Positions 7,329 to 13,107 of a stretch of DNA of 14,383 nucleotides are shown piece after piece (position 1 is the first letter of the stretch; every line of letters starts with the position of its first letter). Made by a program: the position numbers and the translations under genes. This DNA comes from JBBKWX01 sp037969175 (GTDB lineage: Bacteria > Bacteroidota > Bacteroidia > AKYH767-A > JBBKVM01), in the NCBI GenBank assembly GCA_037969175.1, contig JBBKWX010000211.1, positions 1 through 14,383 on the forward strand, written 5' to 3'. The notes beneath the pieces were generated by a model. It saw only the letters and a program-made list of their open reading frames with translations. It did no database searches and was not told the origin of the DNA.

Positions 7329-7431
7329 GATTAAAAAAAATTAAAACGTTAGACATACGGATACCATGATGCTTGAACATCATGTTCCAAAAATTAAATT
7401 CCGCCTAAAGGGTTTTATAACCGGTTAAGAC
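7329..7431 (-). promoter_or_regulatory. Leader/promoter region of the UnbV protein gene
   Basis: The stretch between the upstream terminator and the ATG at 7328 should hold the promoter of the VCBS/UnbV gene. A one-mismatch -7 box (AATTTTTG on the minus strand, 7395-7388) is present but no matching -33 box was seen. It overlaps the neighbourhood of the inverted repeat at 7365-7384. A 10-bp palindrome TAACCGGTTA occurs at 7418-7427. Confidence 0.3.
7365..7384. repeat. Inverted repeat CATGATG-N6-CATCATG, possible operator
   Basis: A perfect 7-bp inverted repeat with a 6-nt spacer lies 37 nt upstream of the VCBS/UnbV start codon. No T-run follows on either strand, so it is unlikely to be a terminator. 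The symmetry and position fit a dimeric regulator site or a small leader hairpin; chance occurrence cannot be excluded. Confidence 0.35.
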
Positions 7432-7466
7432 AAAAAGAAAAAAACCTGCAGATAAAAATTTATCTG
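7432..7466 (-). terminator. Intrinsic terminator after the DUF5916 gene
   Basis: On the minus strand, immediately after the stop codon, an 8-bp perfect stem (CAGATAAA at 7449-7456 pairing with TTTATCTG at 7459-7466) is followed by CAGG and then seven T, one C and five T. The stem is AT-rich but the T-tract is long. It closes the M61/lipocalin/DUF5916 operon. Confidence 0.6.
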
Positions 7467-9956
7467 TTATGATCCCGTTACGTTACCCTTCTTTTTCAAG
7501 GAAAGATAATCGATATAGTAGAGCAATTTAAAGCTCAGGTTGTTTGTCTGGGGCGAATCCCAGGTACGTTGAAAATTATCGTATATGCTATTTATTACTT
7601 CATTACTGTTGGAAAGGATTGAATTTTTCCACACAATTGTTAATTCAGAACCGGGTGCAAATTGCCATGTATAAACCAGATCGACATTAAAAGCATTAAA
7701 ATTAATATCGTATGCATCCTGACCATTACGCTCTGTAAATTCATGTGATGCAGTATTCTTACGAATGTATCCATCCTCACCCAGCATGAGAAAATCTTTA
7801 TAAACGGCTTTAGCCCAATAATGTCTCAAACGTAATGACAATGACATTCTATTATTAAAAATATATTTATTGGTAAACGTATGGGTAAGCGTATTCAGGT
7901 CGCGATATCCAAAATAAACAGTATCGTTTTCTATATCTGCAAAGCCGACATCTGAATGCGCATTATAGGAACCGATAGCATAGATGAAACTCAATTTATC
8001 ACTGGCTCTGAACCGTGGCTGAACATCAAAATTAAATCGATACCTGTCTCTGTCATCAAAGATCCGCATGTTTGCATTCAGATCGATCGCAAACTTTTTC
8101 CGGTAATCGGTAGAGATCCACCCACCCCAATTTGTATTGGTTGGATAGGTATAAAACCTTCCGGGAATGCGTGCTTCAAAGAAATCATATGTGATGACGG
8201 GTTCAAGATAGGTCCATACACCAAAAGCTAAATGCTTCCTGGTCCTTGCCCAAACTTCAGCATTGATCCCGAAATTTTGAAAGGTACTAGGAGCATATAA
8301 TCTTGCATAATTAATATTTGCATTTACAGCCCATGTATTGAATTTGCCTTTAGGTTCGTAGGATCTGTATTCCATCCACCCATTATAGGTGTTCTCATTA
8401 TTATTGAATAAAAAACCAAGATCATTCGGGTTATACGTATCGCTTTCAACATTATTGAATACGTCCCATCTGAAATTACCCGAACTTTTTCCAAGCTTTA
8501 CAAAATAAGTATGTCCTGTAGATGGCTTTTCCGTAAGAGGTCCGTATTTATGGCTCAGGGCAGCTGAACCAAGAACAAAGTATTTATTTGTTTTATTATT
8601 TAATCTGAATTCAGTACCTGTGACATCTGCATCAGTAGCAGCTCCATTTCTTAAAACATTTGTGTTTATAAAGCTGATGTATGAATTTCTTTTTAAGCTC
8701 TGATCAAAAACAATGATATTATAATTCGTTAAAGGAGCAGTTAAAAACTCTCTGTCGCTGCCTTCTGAATCACGAATGGTTGCGTAGGTTGGTAAAGAAG
8801 TGGCATTGAAAAAACCGATCCCCAGCCCACCCGGCGTACGTCCTGAGATCTTTGTAGCATTTGCAAGTTGTGATTCCCCCGGATTTTTAATTACGGTTTC
8901 TCCCTCTTTTGCTTCACCATAAGCCTTGTAAAATCCGATTGGTCTGCCCCCTACTCTACGTGAGTAAAAGATCCCTGCTTTTGAAAACAATTCTGTTCCT
9001 TCCATAAAGAAGGATCTGTTTTCATCAAATCGTGTTTCAAAAGGAGAAAGATTTAAAACTTGATTATCACTTTGCACTTGTCCGAAATCCGGGATCAAGG
9101 TCATGTCAAGAGTAAAACTTTTGCTTATTCCATACTTCACATCCATTCCTCCATTGATAGACCTGGACGTATTTCTAAGACCCGGAGTATTGTACGGATA
9201 GTGTTCCAATGTAGTAGAAATGTAAGGATAAAATGCAAGTCTTAATGGAGGCTCAATTCCTTTGATACCTTCCAGGTTTCCAAAGTGTCTGGCAAATCCA
9301 TCTGCTTTCGGATCGTTAAAATTCCAGAAAGCACTTTCACGTAATCGGCGAATGCTGCGATAAAAATTTACTCCCCAAACTTGTGTTTCTTGATTTGAGA
9401 ATCGGAGTGCACTGTAAGGGATTTTCATTTCAACTGCCCAGCCGTCATCTAAAAATGTCAATTCACTTTCCCATACGGCATTCCAACTAAAATCTTCACC
9501 CTGGCTTGAATATTTGGCATCAAGCTGAACTCCGGCTGAGGTAACGCCAAAACCAAGTGCATTTATTTCATCATGAAATGTATCAAAAAATACGGCGAAC
9601 AGATCTGAATTACCTTCCTCATCTCTTTTTGTAAGTTCTTTAAGGATACTGTCTTTACTGACATCATACATCCTGGCCGCAACATATATAGCCTGATCGT
9701 CATAAATAACTTTAACATCTGTTTTGTAGGTCTGAGGTTTGCCCGGATCCGGATCGTCTTGCAAAAAATCAGAAATCACAGCAATGTCTACCCAAGCAGC
9801 ATCATCCAGTTTTCCATCAATTTTTGGAGGTGTTGAAATTCGTTGCGTTTGCATGGTCTTCTTAATCGCGATTACACCGCCATCAGCATGTGCCACACAT
9901 GGAAAGAATAGTATACCTAAACTCAAACAAAACAACAAGATCCTCTGATAAGTCAT
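7467..9956 (-). CDS. DUF5916 outer-membrane barrel with CBM9-like domain
   Basis: 829 residues with a signal peptide (about 1-24, ending AHA). Residues about 40-240 form a carbohydrate-binding family 9-like domain, recognisable from PPKIDGKLDDAAW (43-55), the VKVIYDDQAIYVAARMYD strand and the GWAVEMKIPYSALRF motif. From about 245 to the end the sequence is the DUF5916 region, with many amphipathic strands and aromatic residues, predicting a large outer-membrane beta-barrel. This two-part layout and length are typical for the family. The transported or bound substrate is not known; some family members occur near peptidase or glycan-degradation genes. It starts three bases after the stop of the lipocalin-like gene, so it is the last member of an operon headed by the M61 peptidase. 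Confidence 0.9.
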   Translation of the reverse strand: MTYQRILLFCLSLGILFFPCVAHADGGVIAIKKTMQTQRISTPPKIDGKLDDAAWVDIAVISDFLQDDPDPGKPQTYKTDVKVIYDDQAIYVAARMYDVSKDSILKELTKRDEEGNSDLFAVFFDTFHDEINALGFGVTSAGVQLDAKYSSQGEDFSWNAVWESELTFLDDGWAVEMKIPYSALRFSNQETQVWGVNFYRSIRRLRESAFWNFNDPKADGFARHFGNLEGIKGIEPPLRLAFYPYISTTLEHYPYNTPGLRNTSRSINGGMDVKYGISKSFTLDMTLIPDFGQVQSDNQVLNLSPFETRFDENRSFFMEGTELFSKAGIFYSRRVGGRPIGFYKAYGEAKEGETVIKNPGESQLANATKISGRTPGGLGIGFFNATSLPTYATIRDSEGSDREFLTAPLTNYNIIVFDQSLKRNSYISFINTNVLRNGAATDADVTGTEFRLNNKTNKYFVLGSAALSHKYGPLTEKPSTGHTYFVKLGKSSGNFRWDVFNNVESDTYNPNDLGFLFNNNENTYNGWMEYRSYEPKGKFNTWAVNANINYARLYAPSTFQNFGINAEVWARTRKHLAFGVWTYLEPVITYDFFEARIPGRFYTYPTNTNWGGWISTDYRKKFAIDLNANMRIFDDRDRYRFNFDVQPRFRASDKLSFIYAIGSYNAHSDVGFADIENDTVYFGYRDLNTLTHTFTNKYIFNNRMSLSLRLRHYWAKAVYKDFLMLGEDGYIRKNTASHEFTERNGQDAYDINFNAFNVDLVYTWQFAPGSELTIVWKNSILSNSNEVINSIYDNFQRTWDSPQTNNLSFKLLYYIDYLSLKKKGNVTGS

Positions 9957-9959
9957 AAA

Positions 9960-10460
9960 CTAGTTAATTTTAATGTACTTAATCTTCCATTGGGACTTCC
10001 AGGTAACACCACCATCGCCGGAGCTTTCCCAGTCCCATGAAAATGACTCTGCACTTATATCATGAAAAACCATCCTCTGAGAAATGGTTCTGCCATTGCT
10101 TTCAAATGTTCTACTGAATGCAAAATTGCCATTAATATACTCACCTTTGAAGTCAAGATAAGCACCTTGGTTATCCACCCAGGTTTGTGCCCAGGTGTTA
10201 GTTACCGGATTAAAAACTGACCAGCTCCTGCCATGTAAAAAAGGAGTGGATCCTAGATCCTGGACAAATTCCTCATGTATCACTTTCTCATCAAGAACTT
10301 TGGAAATTGTGTTAATAGCATGTCCACCCACCCAGGTAGCATTCCATTCTCCAATCCAAAAATCCAGATCCGATGGCTTTAAATCTTGAGCATTCATATT
10401 CATAGAACTGAGTGTCAAGGTACAAATAATCAAACCGCTTATCCAAATTCTCTTTCTCAT
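9960..10460 (-). CDS. Secreted lipocalin-like (DUF1579-like) small protein
   Basis: 166 residues with a signal peptide (1-25, SMNMNAQ). The mature part starts DLDFWIGEWNATWVGG, a motif resembling the first strand of DUF1579 and other lipocalin-like barrels, in which a short F-W-x-G-x-W segment closes the barrel. Several alternating strands follow (IHEEFVQDLG, SWSVFNPVTNTWAQTWVDNQG, GNFAFSRTF, RMVFHDIS, SFSWDWESS) and a WKSQWKIKYIK end. No catalytic residues are evident; a ligand-binding role in the periplasm is likely. The family call is by pattern only, and a nitrobindin-type barrel is an alternative. It lies 10 nt after the M61 gene and 3 nt before the DUF5916 gene, so it is presumably made together with both. 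Confidence 0.6.
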   Translation of the reverse strand: MRKRIWISGLIICTLTLSSMNMNAQDLKPSDLDFWIGEWNATWVGGHAINTISKVLDEKVIHEEFVQDLGSTPFLHGRSWSVFNPVTNTWAQTWVDNQGAYLDFKGEYINGNFAFSRTFESNGRTISQRMVFHDISAESFSWDWESSGDGGVTWKSQWKIKYIKIN

Positions 10461-10470
10461 TAAACTTTTC

Positions 10471-12327
10471 TTAAAGTGTCAACCACATTTTTCTCAATTT
10501 TTCCTGAGATTCATTTGGCGCTTCAACACGTGAAATTATATGTTCTTTTTCTGTCCTTTTTAACATCAATTTAGAACTCAATTCTTTTACATGATATTCA
10601 CCGGATGAATTTTTCCGGTTGATCGTCAATGTAAATTTATCACCCTCTTTATTCTTCTCATTAAGTTCGTCCTTTATAACTTCCATTGAGTTATAATTGG
10701 CCGGGATCCCATTTATTTTAACAACTTCATCTCCCACTTTTAACTTTAATTTTCTGCCTTCTTTTGTAAGGGATTTCAGATCATTTACAGTAATTGCATA
10801 TCTTCTTGATCTGTTATAATTAAAGGCCCATCCCCCAAGGCTAAACTCATCACGGACAGCATTTCTTTCATATTTATACCCAACATAATTCAGCACTCTT
10901 TCTAAGGGTAATGGATCCGGTCCGTCTACTGAGCGGCGTAGAAAATCTCCTATTGCAGGGTAGGTCATTTTTTCAATCTCGTCAAACAATTCCTCATCAT
11001 TAAATGAAACATCTTTGCCATATTTTTTGGCTAGATCAGCCAGTAAGTTGCGCAAATTATATGTTCCCTTGCTCTGATTTAATAATTCAAGATCAAGACA
11101 AAGTCCTATCAGAGCACCTTTTTGATATACATTTCCATATTCTTTTGTATACTTATCCAGAGCTCCTTTGCTCATTACCGTAAATGGAAGCGAGTCGTTA
11201 TAACGGCTGGTAGATTCACGCATTTTTTTCATCAATGTTTTGATAAAATCTTTTTCTGAATCCAGCCCTGCACAAACCTGGACATGCTGACCATTATACT
11301 CTGTAACTCCCTCATAGAGCCAAAGATGTTTTGACATTACCGGATCAGAAAAATTGAACTCTCCTATTTCGTGTGAATGTATATTAAGGGGAGTCAGAAT
11401 ATGAAAGAATTCATGCGCCGAAAAATCTTTAAGCATTCTTGCAATATGTTCGGGTTCCAGTTCTATCAAGAAATACAAGGATGAATAACTATGTTCAAGG
11501 GCACCAATAGCATGGGATCCACTCCCTTTATCACTCAGATAGATCAGAAATGCATAACGATCAACAGGTAGCACTCCACCCAGATAGTCCTTTTGTGCAT
11601 TCAAGATCTCTTTTACTTCAGAAGCCACATAAGCTGAACTCACTTTCTTGTTTGGAGAAAAGACAGATACAAGCACTTCTGTATTTCCAATTTGTAATGT
11701 TGTGGTATCCGGCACACAATAAAGAAATGGCGAATCAACCAAAAAGTGATAATCACTAAAATTAAATTCATCACAACCAACACCACAAGGAATACTCTTG
11801 GCTCCTGAAGCTCCGAACATAATTTCAGGACGCTGGACTATCACTTTCAAGGGCTGCTTTTCCATGCCTTTAAAATAACCGAGAAAGGCATGTGTATTGA
11901 TCACAAAATTTGATCCTTCATCTATATTACTTCCTCCGGGTTCAAAAACAAAATTCTTTTTGTCTTCAGCATCAAAAGTATCATCCACCCAATAGTTGAG
12001 TTGTTTTAATTTTTTAGCGTTAGGAATTCTCCAGGTATTGACATCCACTGAATCAATATCTATTGCATTTCCATCTTTATCTGATGCTTGCATTTCATTT
12101 ACAAATCGTCCGAAATCATATACATTATAGGTTCCCGGAACCATGGCAGGAAATGAAAATACTAAGGTATCTGCAGAAACAGAATCCACATCAAGTATAA
12201 CTCTTACTCTGTCGTTTCTAACTTCGCGCAAGTCAATGGTATATTTGAGACCCATTGCGCTACCTGAAGCAAATATGTTCATTACCCAGGTTAGAATTGT
12301 TAATAATATTATTGCTCTCTTTATCAT
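10471..12327 (-). CDS. M61-family metallopeptidase with PDZ domain
   Basis: 618 residues with a signal peptide (about 1-20). An N-terminal beta domain (about 28-220, including FSFPAMVPGTYNVYDFGRFV) precedes the catalytic domain. Zinc-site elements are GALEHS (275-280), HEFFH (305-309, the HExxH motif with Glu306 as catalytic base) and LWLYEGVTEY (335-344), where Glu339 is the expected third zinc ligand. A PDZ domain follows near residues 495-590 (KVGDEVVKINGIPAN). This order is that of M61 glycyl-aminopeptidase-like enzymes, which release N-terminal residues and are periplasmic here. All motif residues needed for activity are present. It is the first gene of the operon with the lipocalin-like and DUF5916 genes. 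Its ATG lies only 11 nt beyond a terminator-like hairpin. Confidence 0.92.
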   Translation of the reverse strand: MIKRAIILLTILTWVMNIFASGSAMGLKYTIDLREVRNDRVRVILDVDSVSADTLVFSFPAMVPGTYNVYDFGRFVNEMQASDKDGNAIDIDSVDVNTWRIPNAKKLKQLNYWVDDTFDAEDKKNFVFEPGGSNIDEGSNFVINTHAFLGYFKGMEKQPLKVIVQRPEIMFGASGAKSIPCGVGCDEFNFSDYHFLVDSPFLYCVPDTTTLQIGNTEVLVSVFSPNKKVSSAYVASEVKEILNAQKDYLGGVLPVDRYAFLIYLSDKGSGSHAIGALEHSYSSLYFLIELEPEHIARMLKDFSAHEFFHILTPLNIHSHEIGEFNFSDPVMSKHLWLYEGVTEYNGQHVQVCAGLDSEKDFIKTLMKKMRESTSRYNDSLPFTVMSKGALDKYTKEYGNVYQKGALIGLCLDLELLNQSKGTYNLRNLLADLAKKYGKDVSFNDEELFDEIEKMTYPAIGDFLRRSVDGPDPLPLERVLNYVGYKYERNAVRDEFSLGGWAFNYNRSRRYAITVNDLKSLTKEGRKLKLKVGDEVVKINGIPANYNSMEVIKDELNEKNKEGDKFTLTINRKNSSGEYHVKELSSKLMLKRTEKEHIISRVEAPNESQEKLRKMWLTL

Positions 12328-12338
12328 CTTTTTAAAAA

Positions 12339-12366
12339 TAAAGTCCGGAATTGGTTCCGGACTTTA
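12339..12366 (-). terminator. Terminator-like stem-loop 11 nt before the M61 start codon
   Basis: A perfect 12-bp stem (TAAAGTCCGGAA at 12339-12350 and its complement at 12355-12366) encloses the 4-nt loop TTGG. On the minus strand it is followed by five T, then AAAAAG and the M61 ATG at 12327. It has the shape of an intrinsic terminator, yet no promoter can fit between it and the gene, so it must lie in the M61 leader. It may act as an attenuator or a translation-controlling hairpin, or end read-through from 13106 onwards. Confidence 0.6.
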
Positions 12367-12377
12367 AGGTACACTAA

Positions 12378-12615
12378 TTAATAATTGTTAAACTCTTTTT
12401 AAACTTATTCAAGGAAACGATCAAAACGTCGGGATTAGAAAAGCATATGAAAGATGCAATGAACCATTAACATAATCGAACCATATGGTCGTCTTGATCA
12501 TTTCCGAGAACAAGATTTTGAAACAAACCTGAACTTTGAGTCACTCGGGATAAAGTTTTTCAAAGAACTGATACAAATATACCTCCACATCGAGGCCATG
12601 ACATCACCCAAGTAG
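12378..12615 (+). pseudogene. Possible decayed coding remnant (two frames)
   Basis: Two overlapping open stretches look protein-like but have no start, no ribosome-binding site and no recognisable family. One runs 12378-12470 (30 codons, ending GLEKHMKDAMNH) and the other 12463-12615 (50 codons, containing EPYGRLDHFREQDFETNLNF and ending HIEAMTSPK). The frames overlap by 8 nt, as a frameshifted gene fragment would. The same DNA is also open on the minus strand and carries a candidate promoter there, so it may just be leader sequence. Treat as tentative. Confidence 0.15.
12555..12581 (-). promoter_or_regulatory. Candidate promoter and boxA-like leader of the M61 operon
   Basis: On the minus strand TATATTTG (12581-12574) matches the Bacteroidetes -7 consensus exactly, and AGTTCTTTGAAAAAC (12569-12555) follows five bases later. 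The latter resembles the boxA element of bacterial rRNA leaders. A TTGG that could serve as -33 lies at 12611-12608, but at 26 nt it is too far for the usual spacing. If used, the M61 mRNA would have a leader of about 240 nt. Confidence 0.35.
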
Positions 12616-12624
12616 GGGGATATT

Positions 12625-12774
12625 AATACTCAATGACCAATACTCAATGATCAATACTCAATAAAAAGAGTGTGGGAGTGGTTTTTGACCAAAGGTCAAA
12701 AACAGTGTTAGGAGTGAAAAGGGTGATGGGATTTTTCTGTGGAAAAAAAACACCAAACACTTTACATCAAACAC
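12625..12774. repeat. Intergenic repeat block, copy 1
   Basis: The block starts with three tandem 14-bp units beginning AATACTCAAT (12625, 12639, 12653), continues with AAAAAGAGTG, a perfect 23-bp inverted repeat (12681-12703) and GTGTTAGGAGTGAAAA (12705-12720). It ends with AACACTTTACATCAAACAC (12756-12774). The same order of elements recurs about 165 bp further on. No ORF is contained. Confidence 0.8.
12681..12703. repeat. Perfect inverted repeat, copy 1
   Basis: GTTTTTGACC at 12681-12690 and its exact complement at 12694-12703, separated by AAA. The 10-bp stem has no T-tract after it on either strand, so it is a palindromic element rather than a standard terminator. It is identical in the second block. 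Confidence 0.85.
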
Positions 12775-12789
12775 CTATTGGAAATATCT

Positions 12790-12909
12790 AATCATTAATA
12801 ACTAATACTCAATAACCAATACTCAATAAAAAGAGTGAGAGGAGTGGTTTTTGACCAAAGGTCAAAAACAGTGTTAAGAGTGAAAAAAACAACACTTAAC
12901 ATCAAACAC
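12790..12909. repeat. Intergenic repeat block, copy 2
   Basis: Second copy of the block at 12625-12774. It has one degenerate and two good 14-bp units (12790, 12804, 12818), the identical inverted repeat (12847-12869), GTGTTAAGAGTGAAAA (12871-12886) and AACACTTAACATCAAACAC (12891-12909, 18 of 19 matching copy 1). It is shorter than copy 1 because about 30 bp between the last two elements are missing. Confidence 0.8.
12847..12869. repeat. Perfect inverted repeat, copy 2
   Basis: GTTTTTGACC at 12847-12856 and its exact complement at 12860-12869 around AAA, identical to 12681-12703. Just downstream, TGTTA/AGTG (12872-12882) can also pair with CACTTAACA (12893-12901) with a 2-nt bulge, giving a second hairpin. 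Confidence 0.85.
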
Positions 12910-12920
12910 TTTATCAGTGT

Positions 12921-12951
12921 AAATCCGTTAAAATCCGTGTCATCCGTGTTC
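12921..12951. repeat. ATCCGT tandem linker motif
   Basis: Three ATCCGT cores at 12923, 12933 and 12942 (spacing 10 and 9 bp) form a short array of the ATCCGTGTCATCCGTGTTC type. Similar strings are familiar from intergenic regions of many bacterial genomes, including Bacteroidota; their function is not known to me. Confidence 0.55.
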
Positions 12952-13018
12952 TATGAGAAGGAATGAATTTAGAAAATACGTTTTGCAATTGAACCAAAAT
13001 AACACAAATCATAAATTG

Positions 13019-13092
13019 GTGTTAAGAGTGAAAAGGTACACTATTTAATCTTTGAGATTTCTTAGATTTTTAGCGGCTTTGTGGCAAAAAAA
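13019..13092. repeat. Third repeat-end copy and TTAGCGGC-type linker
   Basis: GTGTTAAGAGTGAAAA (13019-13034) is a third copy of the end of the repeat blocks. It runs into AAGGTACACTATTTAAT (13033-13049), which matches AAGGTACACTAATTAAT at 12366-12382 in 16 of 17 positions. The following stretch (13051-13086) contains TTTGAGATTTCTTAGATTTT and TAGCGGCTTTGTGGC, a degenerate-repeat linker of a kind often seen between bacterial genes. Confidence 0.5.
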
Positions 13093-13107
13093 CAGAATGT
13101 TTATTCT
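13086..13107 (-). terminator. Weak intrinsic terminator of the lamin-tail protein gene
   Basis: On the minus strand AGAAT (13107-13103), loop AAAC and ATTCT (13098-13094) form a 5-bp stem followed by G and seven T. It overlaps the TAG stop codon. The stem is short and AT-rich, so efficiency is uncertain. Confidence 0.4.

Noticed and set aside
7956..8231. 91-codon plus-strand frame inside the DUF5916 gene
   Set aside because: It is antisense to a strongly supported coding region, with no family resemblance or start signal.
12421..12501. 26-codon minus-strand frame in the M61 leader (MIKTTIWFDY...), possible leader peptide
   Set aside because: Short, without a clear ribosome-binding site, and frames of this size are expected by chance.
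12625..12832. CRISPR-like spacing of repeats
   Set aside because: The units are 14-bp contiguous tandem repeats without unique spacers, and no cas gene is present.
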